Of a stretch of 64,000 bases of DNA, positions 1-9,334 are shown in pieces. Every line of letters starts with the position of its first letter. Position 1 is the first letter of the stretch. A model generated the notes under the pieces. The model worked only from the letters and a program-made list of their open reading frames with translations, searched no databases and was not told the DNA's origin. A program made the position numbers and the translations under genes. The stretch comes from Spirosoma foliorum (lineage in GTDB: Bacteria; Bacteroidota; Bacteroidia; Cytophagales; Spirosomataceae), in the NCBI RefSeq assembly GCF_014117325.1, contig NZ_CP059732.1, positions 2,170,001 through 2,234,000 of the forward strand. The letters run 5' to 3'.

Positions 1-344
1 GGATAGCGAGCTACCCCAATCGGTCGACGAATCGCTTCAAATTGCCCCCTTTTTATTAATTACCTTTATTGAAAACGCCTTTAAGCACGGCGTTCAAAAC
101 AACGCTCAAAAATCCTGGGTAAAGCTAAGTCTAGAGATTAGTGATGATGTACTGAATTTGTCGTTGATTAACAGTAAACCGGTCAATCCTTCACCAGTAC
201 TGGGTGGTTTGGGTTTATCGAATGTAAAAAAAAAGGCTGTTGCTTCAGTACCCAGACTACCATTTATCGGTCTTGGATGAAGAAACAACGTATATGGTAA
301 GGCTTCAGCTGACCTTGTCAAGACAAGAACAAGACCTTCGTTAA
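1..344 (+). pseudogene. LytS-type sensor histidine kinase, C-terminal end, frameshifted
   Basis: Only the C-terminal ATP-binding part of a sensor histidine kinase is in the window; the gene starts upstream of base 1. Reading from base 2, the N-box FIENAFKHG and the G-box GGLGLSNVKK are visible, as in His_kinase/HATPase_c proteins that pair with LytTR regulators. The frame then runs into a stop at 278-280. If one base is removed from the nine-A run at 226-234, the reading continues through YPDYHLSVLDEETTYMVRLQL to a stop at 342-344, which is the usual end of this family. So the frameshift is one extra A, either a sequencing error or a real inactivation. Family assignment is firm; functional state is not. 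Confidence 0.8.
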
Positions 345-509
345 GGATTGATCTGACCTACTCAGGACTGGATTGGACCGGGCGTCTTAGATTTGGCTGC
401 TGGGTTGAAAAGCTGATTAAAACTGATAGGATACTTCAGGCTATATACTCATAGCTTTCCTGTATTATTAAACGCTGGTATTATGTTAATGAAATATCCC
501 TACATTAAG

Positions 510-554
510 CCGTATGTTACTGATTTCTGTGTACAGTAAATCGGTAGCATACGG
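510..554. repeat. imperfect inverted repeat at the broken end of an SDR gene
   Basis: Two 17-base arms (510-526 and 538-554) are reverse complements with two mismatches, separated by 11 bases. The right arm abuts the point where similarity of the neighbouring decayed SDR gene to its family stops. It could be a hairpin or the end of a lost mobile element. Confidence 0.5.
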
Positions 555-972
555 CCTTCCAGAGCATGCTTGGAGGCCGCATAATAGCTCTGAAAGGGCA
601 CCCCGATCAGCCCCGCCAGCGAACCGATGGTGATAATGCGCCCCCTGCGTTGGCGTCTCATCATGGGCAGCACGGCTTTGGTCATGTTGACAGCCCCCAA
701 AAATTAGTCTCGAACTGCTTGCGGGCTAGGTCGGCGTTGGTTTCTTCGGCGCTGCCCTCAATGCTGATACCCGCGTTATTGATTAAGGTATCCATCGAGG
801 ATGTTAGTGGGGAGAGGCTGGCCACACAGTCCTTGATGGAGGTTTCAATGGTGATATCCAGGGGTAGCGGCTGGTGCCCAACACGCGAAAGCCGTTTTGA
901 TGGAGTTTGGTGGCGTTAGCCAGGCCAATGCCGGCGGTGGCTCCGGTGACGAGTACAGTTTGTATAAAGTTG
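551..972 (-). pseudogene. decayed short-chain dehydrogenase/reductase
   Basis: Read on the minus strand from about 970, the sequence gives the SDR nucleotide-binding motif VTGATAGIG. A frameshift and a small deletion follow near 875, then the NNAG motif (INNAGISIEG), the strand RGRIITIGSLAGLIG and the active-site YxxxK (YYAASK). Similarity ends abruptly at HALEG around base 554, so roughly the last third of a classical SDR of about 250 residues is missing. At least two reading-frame changes separate the blocks. The catalytic residues survive only in fragments, so this is a dead gene. SDR identity is certain; the substrate cannot be told. Confidence 0.85.
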
Positions 973-1140
973 CGAGCGGTTTAAGTAACTACTGGCTGGG
1001 GCGCAAAATGTTAGGCAATCGTTGGCAAGAGATTTTCAGCTGGGGAAACGAGTTTCTTCTTTAAAGTGCGTTTAAGTAGATGTACCGCTAACAAGTAACC
1101 CCGTTTTGAGTTACCTTTTTAAATTAATCAATGGAAACGG

Positions 1141-1254
1141 ATGAAGCTCCTGTCGATAATCTTTCTCCTGGTGGGAGCTGTATTGGGCCTGCTTTTAGTT
1201 TTCACGGTAAACCAGGCCCGTACCAACCTGAACCGATCGCTGAAGGTTAAGTAG
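1141..1254 (+). CDS. small single-span membrane protein (37 aa)
   Basis: ATG at 1141 opens a 37-codon frame ending in TAG at 1252-1254. The protein is a positively charged start, a hydrophobic stretch of about 20 residues (IIFLLVGAVLGLLLVF) and a basic tail (LNRSLKVK). That is the layout of a small type I/II bitopic membrane protein. No family is recognised. It stands alone between a decayed SDR gene and a lipoprotein gene. Support is the membrane-span pattern only. Confidence 0.4.
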   Translation: MKLLSIIFLLVGAVLGLLLVFTVNQARTNLNRSLKVK

Positions 1255-1370
1255 TTGAGCGGAACGGGACGGAGGTGGAGCGCCACTGCAATGTCGAGTA
1301 GGCCACTCCTCACTTGGCTGATGAGAAGCGGAACGTACTGTATGTAAATAGGAGGTTTTAAGCGAGCGTG

Positions 1371-1751
1371 CTAATTTCTTAGTTGCATGCTAGTTACTTC
1401 AAACGGCAAGGGAGAAATGTTCATTGTTTCTAGTAGATCTGACGTGAGAAAATAGCCGCTTACCCTCACCTTTAAGCTATCCTTGTCAAAGGCGGTTCCT
1501 AAATTACAGCTTCCCCAAGGCGTTCGATCTGCCTCATCAACACCGGTACTAAAAGACGGCACTATCTGGAAGCTAAATTCACCATTTTTTTGACTTCGTT
1601 GGACAATGATTGCAGGCCTATCTTGGATAAAACTCTGACGTCTAAGTAGGCCATAAGGTGACTGGCAAGGAGATGTTTGCCTACTTGCGTCTTCTTTTTC
1701 GCAGCTGATGAAGGCTACTAGCAAAAAGGAGAGTAAATGTTTGACACTCAT
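1371..1751 (-). CDS. hypothetical lipoprotein (126 aa)
   Basis: The N-terminus MSVKHLLSFLLVAFISC is a short lipoprotein signal, with Cys17 as the likely lipidated residue, so export to the cell envelope is expected. The mature part has no recognised domain. It contains a Cys-Gln pair (CQSPYG), a later Cys (GSCNLG) and beta-rich segments near the C-terminus. Start ATG at 1751 is chosen because the signal begins there. It is transcribed alone, towards the small membrane-protein gene on the other strand. Function unknown. Confidence 0.6.
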   Translation of the reverse strand: MSVKHLLSFLLVAFISCEKEDASRQTSPCQSPYGLLRRQSFIQDRPAIIVQRSQKNGEFSFQIVPSFSTGVDEADRTPWGSCNLGTAFDKDSLKVRVSGYFLTSDLLETMNISPLPFEVTSMQLRN

Positions 1752-1919
1752 GAGTTTTCGTTTTTACCAGGACTCATAAACTCCATAATGCGTTGGAATT
1801 GCATAGGCTCTTAAAATCGCCCCATTTAAGAAGTGGATGATTGAAGGTTGCTTCGTATCACGAAGAGGAGCGTTTTCTTGAGAATATTTATAACGGTACT
1901 CTCAGAGGTTAATTTAATA

Positions 1920-3087
1920 ACTGATGTTACGCAAGGCTAGTCTGTTTGTAGCAATGTCTAACTAAATTTACTCAAAAACACGACAAAATACGCTCATGGA
2001 GTTTGTATCCCCATTTTCGACCTCTACTCGGACTATTTGCTGGTCAATCAAGGCCAGCCAACGGCTACCCAACTAGCGGCACTGGTGGATGGTAAACTCT
2101 CCCACGATGCCATTACCCGCAGCTTGCACCAGCAAGACTATAACTCGGCTCATTTATGGCAGGTGGTCAAACCATTTGTTCACCAGATCGCGCAAGCCGA
2201 TGGCGTATTGATCTTCGATGATAACCTGGAGGAAAAGCCGTATATGGCTACCAATCCCCTGATTCGATACCATTTTGACCACTGCCAGGGGCGCACCATT
2301 AAAGGCATTAATCAGCTAACGGCGTTGTATCACAGTTCATCCAGTAGTTTACCCGTCGCTTATGAGCTGATTGAAAAAAACCAACAAAAACTCGACCTCA
2401 AAACGGGGAAGACCAAGTGGATTAGCCTGATCAGTAAGCATCAACTTCTGCGCCAACTGGTCAAACAGTGTATTGTCAATAATCTCACATTCAGGTATAT
2501 ATTGGCAGATTGTTGGTATTCCTGCGCCGACACCTTCACCTATATTAATGGCCTTGATCGCCACTTCATCATGCCCATCAAGGCCAATCGAAAAGTGGCC
2601 TTGAGCCAACTTGACCACCAACAGGGGCGCTATCGGTCGATTGAGTCGTTGGCATTGGAAGAATCTCAGTTACTGGTTGTCTGGTTAAAAGATGTGGCTT
2701 TTCCGCTGCACCTGACCAGACAGGTCTTCAAAGACGGAGATACCATCCAGGGAGAGCTCTATCTGATGACCAATGACTCGACGGCTGATAGCGTTTGCAT
2801 GCAAACACAGTATGCCCGTCGTTGGAAAGTGGAAGAATTTCACAAATCCATCAAGTCTAACACAGGCTATGGCGCTTCTCCGGCTCACACGGTTCGCAGC
2901 CAAAGTAACCACTTGTTTTTAGTTATGCTGGCTTTTGTGAAGTGGGAAGCCCTACGGCTGTCAACCTCAAAAAATCATTTTGCCTTAAAGAAGTTGCTGA
3001 CGCTGAATGCGACAAAATTGGCTTTACAGGAACTCAACAGCCTCAAAAGTCAATCTACTCTATTGGCAAAGGCTGCGTAACATCAGT
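1920..3087. mobile_element. complete IS4-type insertion sequence, 1168 bp
   Basis: The ends carry a 14-bp perfect terminal inverted repeat, ACTGATGTTACGCA, at 1920-1933 and reversed at 3074-3087. It is flanked by a 5-bp target duplication TAATA (1915-1919 and 3088-3092). One transposase gene fills the interior, and its stop codon lies inside the right repeat. Ends, duplication and gene together show a recent complete insertion. It landed beside a decayed cyclase gene. Confidence 0.85.
2037..3080 (+). CDS. IS4-family transposase
   Basis: This is the DDE transposase of the element at 1920-3087. Visible catalytic blocks are IFDDNLEE (first Asp), LADCWYS (second Asp) and the YREK-like RRWKVEEFHKSIK with the catalytic Glu. 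A basic, leucine-rich tail follows. Similarity to family N-termini (IFDLYSDYLLVNQG) begins a few codons before 2037, yet no ATG exists in that frame back to the stop at 1959. TTG at 2037 is therefore the first usable start; an ATG at 1996 lies in another frame. About 347 residues, near full length for the group. Confidence 0.8.
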   Translation: MLVNQGQPTATQLAALVDGKLSHDAITRSLHQQDYNSAHLWQVVKPFVHQIAQADGVLIFDDNLEEKPYMATNPLIRYHFDHCQGRTIKGINQLTALYHSSSSSLPVAYELIEKNQQKLDLKTGKTKWISLISKHQLLRQLVKQCIVNNLTFRYILADCWYSCADTFTYINGLDRHFIMPIKANRKVALSQLDHQQGRYRSIESLALEESQLLVVWLKDVAFPLHLTRQVFKDGDTIQGELYLMTNDSTADSVCMQTQYARRWKVEEFHKSIKSNTGYGASPAHTVRSQSNHLFLVMLAFVKWEALRLSTSKNHFALKKLLTLNATKLALQELNSLKSQSTLLAKAA

Positions 3088-3133
3088 TAATAAATGTACA
3101 GTAGCACCGCAGCTCATTCAGTAGCATATGATG

Positions 3134-3522
3134 CTCCTGGTTTGATATCAAGTTGCTGTTGGGAACACACTTCCTTCAGTTCTGCAGGCTCGATCAGTTC
3201 TCGTTATCCTTGGTGAGAGAAACCTAAACAGATCCCTTCCGTATAAAACAGGGAAAAGTGCATTGTATCAATGAATTGACCTTTGTACGTAATTCCAATA
3301 TGATTCAATCCATCGACATGCGTACTGGTATGCTCACTGATTTCGAATCGGTTCACAGTTGAGGAAACAGTTCACATTTGAGGAAACAGTTTGTGCATCA
3401 GTAATATTTTATCACTGCTCGTGTGTAGAATGAACGCTTATGGTGTCCTTAGGCATTCCTTTAAAAATGGAAATTCCCATAAAGATTTCCTGGCTTAAAT
3501 CGATAATCTCCTGTGTACACAA
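3134..3522 (-). pseudogene. decayed cyclase-family (kynurenine formamidase-like) gene
   Basis: On the minus strand from 3522 the reading gives TQEIIDLSQEIFMG and then FKGMPKDTISVHSTHEQ, followed by a stop. After a region with two near-identical 20-base repeats it resumes as ISEHTSTHVDGLNHIG. This is the metal-binding HxxTHxDxxxH motif of the PF04199 cyclase family. It continues to GFSHQG, a stop, then ELIEPAELKEVC and QQLDIKPG. The order matches the family from the N-terminus to about its middle; the C-terminal part is absent beside the IS at 1920-3087. Two stops and at least one frameshift make it non-functional. Confidence 0.75.
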
Positions 3523-3737
3523 ATGTCAATTTTTTTTTCTGGGATACCATTTTCCCTGGTTGATAGTTCAGCAGATGAAGAACACGTCTGGTGAACTACT
3601 AGAAAAATCTCCTTTGACAAATCTACCCATGTTTTAACAGATCGCCAGATCTACAATTAAAATCCGTTTTAGTCGATTTCAGGTGCCCAAACGGATAGTT
3701 GGCTCCTAAATGGCTAATCCGCTCCTCCCTTGTCTTT

Positions 3738-3745
3738 TACCTTTG
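3738..3745 (+). promoter_or_regulatory. -7 promoter box TACCTTTG
   Basis: TACCTTTG fits the Bacteroidota -7 consensus TAnnTTTG and lies 29 bases before the ATG of the lipoprotein gene at 3774. No clear -33 TTG was seen at the right spacing, so support is moderate. Confidence 0.45.
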
Positions 3746-3773
3746 TAGCGAAAGAAACAACAATTATCCTCTT

Positions 3774-4535
3774 ATGAAACCAATAACACGCTTACTGCTT
3801 GCAGCTGGTCTGATCTGCCTGGCTGCCTGTTCAAAACCTGCGGGCGAATCTATTTCGCCCGATCAGCCGTCTTCACCCCAGGCAGGTTATGCAATGGGTA
3901 CCGTTCGTGACGCACAGGGAAAACCCATCAAAGGAGCCGAGATTACGATCAATAATACTGGCGGGGTCGTAAACAATCTGATTGGCTATTCCGATGACAA
4001 CGGGAATTACAAAATAAAGCTCAGCACCGGTGGAGGTCCATTGATTGGATCTTACTATGTGCGTGGTCACGTTGCAGTTACCTACTTAAATTATCCGTTC
4101 AAACTGGCGCTATTTGTTGAAGACGACAGCGCATTTTCGCCTGAAGAAGGGGCGGTAAAAAACCTCAAGCTGCAGATTGCCGGTCAACGCTCGAACTTCG
4201 GTGACAGTGGCTGGTACGGCGGAACGATTGAAGTGGATAATCACACCAGTAATTCACATTTCCCGGATATTGAAGTGACGCTGGAACCCGTTGGACCATT
4301 GGTAGACGGCAGTGTCGGCGAAACACAGGTAGCCCGTCCCGACTGGCTTTACTCTTACAACGTTCCGGTAGGTCAGTATAAAATCACTGCGCGTGACGTA
4401 GCCCAAAACAAGGCACTGGCGGTTAAAAATTACTTCTACGATGAGGGGTATCAGGCATCTGCGATGGGCGTTTTTGAACCCATCCTTACGGGGTCTGACC
4501 GCTATCAGTTAGTGATCGATGTAACTGACCTGTAA
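3774..4535 (+). CDS. CarboxypepD_reg-like lipoprotein
   Basis: The start at 3774 gives a clean lipoprotein signal, MKPITRLLLAAGLICLAAC, with Cys19 lipidated; upstream in-frame codons from 3699 would only mask it. Residues about 35-110 form a carboxypeptidase regulatory-like beta-sandwich (GTVRDAQGKPIKGAEITINN, then DDNGNYKIKL). A second beta-rich half follows, with EEGAVKNLKLQ and YGGTIEVDN. No catalytic motif is seen, so it is probably a surface-exposed structural or binding protein. A close paralogue lies at 30660-31397. A long perfect hairpin follows the stop codon. Confidence 0.75.
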   Translation: MKPITRLLLAAGLICLAACSKPAGESISPDQPSSPQAGYAMGTVRDAQGKPIKGAEITINNTGGVVNNLIGYSDDNGNYKIKLSTGGGPLIGSYYVRGHVAVTYLNYPFKLALFVEDDSAFSPEEGAVKNLKLQIAGQRSNFGDSGWYGGTIEVDNHTSNSHFPDIEVTLEPVGPLVDGSVGETQVARPDWLYSYNVPVGQYKITARDVAQNKALAVKNYFYDEGYQASAMGVFEPILTGSDRYQLVIDVTDL

Positions 4536-4554
4536 CTTACTAGCCACGCCTTAA

Positions 4555-4610
4555 GATTCAAGTACAGGATAAGGATGGTGAAATAACCATCCTTATCCTG
4601 TACTTGAATC
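4555..4610 (+). terminator. perfect 25-bp hairpin after the lipoprotein gene
   Basis: Arms 4555-4579 and 4586-4610 are perfectly complementary with a GAAATA loop. It starts 19 bases after the stop of the lipoprotein gene. There is no T-run after it, so it may act as a transcript-end stabilising hairpin or a bidirectional terminator. Confidence 0.65.
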
Positions 4611-4863
4611 TCAGCCTGTTCCATCATTTTATACTGGTCGGATCAGTTTCTGATAGCTGCAGTTCATTTATCCTAAGCCTATCGTCTAATCGAGGCAGTA
4701 GAGATATTTATCAGTAGCGTAAAAAGCCCCAATTCTGAAGCAGATATATGACGCTTTTTCGCCGCACTTATGAGCGAATTGTGAGACATCCAATTCAATA
4801 GCTGTCCAATGTAATCCGTCGCATACGAAAGCTTATTAGACGATGAATTTGTTCTCTTTCCAG

Positions 4864-5025
4864 TGTACGTCGTCAAGTGAAGGCAGACAAATAGGGGCAG
4901 TCCGCAACTGCGCTGAAAAGTGGAAGAGACAAGTCCGTAACCGCACGGCAACGACCGACCGTCGGCAACTCGGTTGGCTCACTCAGATCCCCTTTGTTCT
5001 GTCCACTTTTAGTTGACGACCTACC
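4864..5025. mobile_element. MITE related to the IS3-type element at 17151-18684
   Basis: The 162-bp stretch begins with TGTACGTCGTCAAGTGAAGG and ends with its near inverted copy (RC of 5000-5025). These ends match the terminal repeats of the IS3-type element at 17151-18684, as does the subterminal GAAGAGACAA. It contains no transposase gene. It is therefore best read as a non-autonomous derivative moved by such an element. No convincing target duplication was seen. Confidence 0.7.
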
Positions 5026-5047
5026 TACAGTAACTGGCAAACTGTCC

Positions 5048-5093
5048 AAGGCGTGTTATGATTTGAGTCAATTAGAAAATCATAACACGCCTT
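5048..5093 (-). terminator. 17-bp perfect hairpin, likely terminator of the epimerase gene
   Basis: Arms 5048-5064 and 5077-5093 are perfectly complementary around a 12-base loop, and the hairpin ends three bases from the stop codon of the minus-strand epimerase gene. On the minus strand the second arm ends in a short run of A and T rather than a long U-tract. Confidence 0.6.
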
Positions 5094-5095
5094 AC

Positions 5096-6028
5096 TCACC
5101 GATCTTGAAACCACGCGGCCGTCACCTTAATCCCCTCTTCGTAGGAAGTCGGCCTATAATTAAACGCCAGTTCAAATTTGGAGGAATCAAACTGGAAAGC
5201 AAACTCGTCCTGATAATTCATCTCATAGGCTTCCTTCATAAACGGATTGAACCAACCAATGGCCTTCAGCATCCATTTGGGTAACACAAACAGCTTGTTG
5301 GATGTGTTCATGGCACGAGCCGACAGCTCGACAAACTCACGGCCGGTCAGGGCGGGTTGGGGAGTAGGTAAGTGCCAAACCTGACCAAGGGCCTCCTCAC
5401 GGGTGGCCAGCAAGTACAAAGCCTGAGCCGCGTCGGGCGTGTAATTGAACGAGCGGGGTACGTTGGCGTTAATGGGCCACTGCGCTCGGTTGCCTTTTTT
5501 CAGGTTGCTGAACACGTAGATGCCGGGGGCGCTCTTGTCGCTCACGCCAGGCCCATAAAAGTCCACCGCTCGCGCAATACTGGCCCGAACCTGACCCGCC
5601 TGCATCGCCTGCTGAAGCATCGTCGCCACCCCCGCCCGGACTTTACCTTTTCGACTGCTTGGACGATAGGGCGTTTCTTCCGTAATTGGCCCCTTCACCC
5701 GACCATACATATACACGTCGTCAAAAAAAATGAGTTTGGCGTTTGCGGCTTGGCAGGCGGCTATGGTGTTCTGCATAATGAGGGGCCAGTCACGTTGCCA
5801 GACATCGGCCTTATAGTCGATGCCAATCAGCAGATACACAACCTCAGAACCGGCAACGGCCTTCATCAGTTCGTCGCGGTTGAGCGCACTGGCAGCAACG
5901 GTTTGGGCCCCGGTAACGGCTTTGGGTTTACGGGATACCAGTCGAATGGTTTGTTGATTGGCTTGTAGAACGGGGATCAGGGCATTGGCGATGGTGCCAT
6001 TGGCACCGATGAGAGTATGTAAGGCCAT
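5096..6028 (-). CDS. NAD(P)-dependent epimerase/dehydratase family protein
   Basis: A 310-residue extended-SDR protein. The Rossmann motif GANGTIA lies at residues 8-14, followed by a dinucleotide-binding sheet (QQTIRLVSRKPK) and a hydrophobic strand VVYLLIGID. The middle has VYMYG, and residues 185-230 form the substrate lobe. The usual YxxxK catalytic pair is not obvious at its standard place, so the reaction is uncertain. It is divergent from the AraC-type regulator starting 86 bases away, which probably controls it. A hairpin directly after its stop suggests a single-gene transcript. Confidence 0.75.
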   Translation of the reverse strand: MALHTLIGANGTIANALIPVLQANQQTIRLVSRKPKAVTGAQTVAASALNRDELMKAVAGSEVVYLLIGIDYKADVWQRDWPLIMQNTIAACQAANAKLIFFDDVYMYGRVKGPITEETPYRPSSRKGKVRAGVATMLQQAMQAGQVRASIARAVDFYGPGVSDKSAPGIYVFSNLKKGNRAQWPINANVPRSFNYTPDAAQALYLLATREEALGQVWHLPTPQPALTGREFVELSARAMNTSNKLFVLPKWMLKAIGWFNPFMKEAYEMNYQDEFAFQFDSSKFELAFNYRPTSYEEGIKVTAAWFQDR

Positions 6029-6113
6029 CTGTGAAACTTGTTTGATTGATGGGCCAAAGTTCGGTTGCAGGCTACCAGCAGGCTTGTACGAAAACGAAAT
6101 AGATACATGGTAT

Positions 6114-6956
6114 ATGAATGAGCATACTCAGACAATAGCGCAAACCTTTGCGGCACCTGAAGGGCTGACGGAGGTATTCAGGCATATCTATTACATGAAG
6201 CATCCTAGAGAAGCGACCTGTCAGTCCCTTCAGTTGTTTCCCCATTACGAGATGATGCTGGTGTTTAATTTTGGGCCGCCCATATCAGTATCCGTCGCCG
6301 ATCATACCTCGCTAGTGGAACGGGTGGCCATCCTGGGTCCATTAGACCGTGTACTAACTTATGAACTGTTGCCAGAGTCGGAGGTCATGGTCATCGTGTT
6401 CACCCTGAACGGGTTTTACCGGCTGCTGGGCAAACCCATTCACCCGCTACGAACCGAAACAGAAAATCAGGTGGCCGTTCCAGTAACTTACCTAACCTAC
6501 CTGGACTTGTGGGAAAATCTGGTTCAACTACCCTCCATTGCCGACCGGGCGGAGTTACTAATGACTTATATCCAGCTGCATGTCGCCCCTGAGGACACGG
6601 CTTGGTTGCTCGATGAGGCTTCGCTATTCAGTAATCTGGCGATTGATCCGATCAAGATCATTGCCCAAAATCGTCGTCTTTCAGCCCGGTCGGTCCAACT
6701 GCGGTTACGAAACATGGTGGGCTTTTCGGCCAAAGAGATAGCCCGCTTTATTCGGTTCAAAAACGTGATCGCTCACCTGGTAAAGGAGCACCCCAGACTA
6801 CCCGATTGGGCCGATCTGGTAGTCCAGCATGGCTACCACGATCAACCCCACCTGATTCGGGATTTTCAACGCTACCTGGGTCTCAGCCCGACCGACTTTG
6901 TCAATCAATTGGCTGAGCAACCCATCTGTATTACGCAGCCCGGTAAGCACTATTAA
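6114..6956 (+). CDS. AraC-family transcriptional regulator
   Basis: ATG at 6114 gives a 280-residue protein. An N-terminal sensing region of about 160 residues (FPHYEMMLVFNFG, VAILGPLDRVLTYEL) resembles the DUF6597-type domain of AraC proteins. The C-terminal DNA-binding part has two helix-turn-helix units: LSARSVQLRLRNMVGFSAKE, then DLVVQHGYHDQPHLIRDFQR and GLSPTDF. Open codons extend further upstream to 5958 but overlap the neighbouring gene and lack family similarity. Divergent placement next to the epimerase gene suggests local regulation; the inducer is unknown. Confidence 0.8.
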   Translation: MNEHTQTIAQTFAAPEGLTEVFRHIYYMKHPREATCQSLQLFPHYEMMLVFNFGPPISVSVADHTSLVERVAILGPLDRVLTYELLPESEVMVIVFTLNGFYRLLGKPIHPLRTETENQVAVPVTYLTYLDLWENLVQLPSIADRAELLMTYIQLHVAPEDTAWLLDEASLFSNLAIDPIKIIAQNRRLSARSVQLRLRNMVGFSAKEIARFIRFKNVIAHLVKEHPRLPDWADLVVQHGYHDQPHLIRDFQRYLGLSPTDFVNQLAEQPICITQPGKHY

Positions 6957-7075
6957 ATACTGTACTACTTGAAAAATTGAGCATTTTATGAGATTAAGCT
7001 TTTTACCTTTCAAGGCAAAAATTTTTATCTTTTTGTCCAGTAAAAGGTAGCAAGTCCAGTCTAACGTACTATGAT

Positions 7076-9319
7076 TTGCAGTACGGTAAATATGCCAGAA
7101 ATTGTATTATTCGGGATCGGTTTATCGCGAGTAGGATTATCTTCGCTGGCCAGCGACTCATCTTGTTGCCTAAAAAGATTTACTACAATGCGGCTATCGA
7201 TTTCGATCAGAAATTGATGCAGGTTCGCTTTCCAGTTGGTTTCTTCAACGATGAACTAACTATCTTCCCGAAGGTAGGCACAAATGGGGGTGATGTTACC
7301 CTAAATTTTTATGGGTATCAATTTGGGTATGGTACCAAAATCCAGCTTTTGAAGGCTGGCCAGTCTCCAATAAGTGTAGCCGATTCGCTACTGAGCTTTC
7401 CTGAACCGTTTAGTGTACAAGCTGTTTTTAATCTTCGCGGTAAAGCGGTTGGTATATAGACTGTAGAAATTACGTTTGCCAATGGTGAGAAAAAACTGAT
7501 AGCCGATGGCTTTTACATTAAGCAGGCCTTACCAGCGGATGTTGTGGCTAAACTGGTATTTCCGCCAACGATGCGCTTTGGTGCTCCGACCAAGTTTGTG
7601 ATCAGCATCCGCAACCGAGGTGAAACCGACGCTCACGGGGTGCCTCTATGGATCTATGTCCCGGATAAAACAACGGTCAAGCTATCCATGAGGGTTACTG
7701 GAGATAGCACCTTTAGTCCAGTAGACTCCTTATTTTTTATACCCATTGACACCCTGAATCGTCAGCCATTTAAAGGGAAAGCGTGTTGGTTGTTTATGCC
7801 GCTAGTTAAAGCGGGTGATATTCTGGAAATCACTGGCCAGCTTCAATACAGTGGGACTGCCAGTTCATTTAAGATGAATGTGTGGACAGGTGAACCTCTG
7901 TATGGCTCCCCAGTCAAGCCATATGCCTGGACTTGCATTGGCGCAATCGCTAAAAATATAGTTGGTGAAATAGTTGCTGAAATCACCAATGCTGGTGAGG
8001 TAAAAGAGTGCATATCGGGTCTATTTGACTTAACGACTGGTTTGATTGACTCAGGAATAGATGGCAAAAAAGAACGGAAGAAAGGTGAGGCCATAGTGGG
8101 AGATATGAGCTAGATCATCTATAAGTATTTTGTGAAGTGTGCCAAGGCGACTGGTGCTTTTATTCCCGTTACACGGGCTGGTAAAATAGTGTATACTGTA
8201 ATGAAGGTTCTGTTAAAAGCTATTGATGGGTTAGATAGATTCAAGGGTGGGCTGGAAATGGAAAATGCTTGTGGACAAATCGTTCCCCAGGCCAAAAGAG
8301 AAAATCCAGTTAATGTGCCTGTTATAAATGCTCAAGACCCTAATGACAAATTAGGGCCCATTGGTGTGAATGTATCGCATTACATCAGTGCGAAGGATAC
8401 CCTAGGTTATCTAATTCGATTTGAAAATTATGCTACCGCTACCGCAGATGCCCAATATGTACAAATACTGGATACATTAGCTCGGACCAAGTTTGATTTC
8501 GCTACGTTTTAATTTGGTTATTTTAAAGTAGCGGATACGAATTTTTATGCCCCACCTGGCCCCAAACACTATGTTCGGGATTGGGATTTACGACCCGACA
8601 AAAACTTGATTCTGCGGATGGAAGCAACCTTTACTGATTCAACGGGTATTTTAAAAGCAACGTATACAGCTTTAGATACACAGAACGATGGAGTGGACCA
8701 CTGATCCCATCCTGGGCTTTCTACCCCCGAATCATAGGGCTCCTGAAGGCGAAGGAGGAATTTTCTTCACAGTTGCTCCAAAGGCTGATCTATCTGCTAA
8801 TACGACTATTGCGAATCGATCATCGATCGTTTTTGACTATAATCTTCCTATTGTGACTCTGGTTTGGCGTAATGCCGTGGATAAAACTACACCGACGAGT
8901 CAAGTAGCGGCTTTACCGACTACTGTGCAAAGTACTACGTTTACGATCCAGTGGAGTGGACAGGATATAGGCTCGGGCGTTCGCCTTTACAATCTTTACG
9001 TAGCCACAAATAATGGTCCCTATAAACTACCCAAAACACGACGCTATCTAGTCTAACCTTTACAGGGCAACCAGATTCAACGTACCGATTTTATACGGTT
9101 GCTGTTGACAGTGTGGGTAATGAAGAAGCGGTTCCGGTAGTATTTGATACGCAAACCACGGTTCGTTTGCCAGGCTTGATTGAATCAATTCAACATGGAG
9201 ATTGGGCTTCAACAACTACCTGGTCATGTGGTTGTATTCCAGATAGTATGTCTACCGTTACAATTAACCATTTAATTACAATTCCATCCAACAAACAAGT
9301 TCGTATCGGAAAAGTAAAA
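7076..9319 (+). pseudogene. decayed large surface protein (DUF7619-type, with adhesin-like repeats)
   Basis: A single long reading is broken by in-frame stops at 7457-7459, 8111-8113 and about 8511, and by frame changes near 8690 and 9035. The pieces read continuously: an IPT-like sandwich (VTLNFYGYQFGYG), CARDB-like repeats (KFVISIRNRGETDAHG), then the DUF7619-type block (DPNDKLGP, then YLIRFENYATATADAQYV). After these come an Ig/FN3-like block (FTIQWSGQDIGSGVRLYN) and a G8-like start (HGDWASTTTWSCG). Both ends are missing; the right end is cut at the inverted repeat of the IS nest at 9320. Such proteins are usually secreted and cell-surface attached. This copy cannot be functional. Confidence 0.8.
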
Positions 9320-9334
9320 TAGGACTTTCGCAGG

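Noticed and set aside
4679..4951. Minus-strand frame overlapping the MITE
   Set aside because: It runs through the MITE end and has no family; a chance frame.
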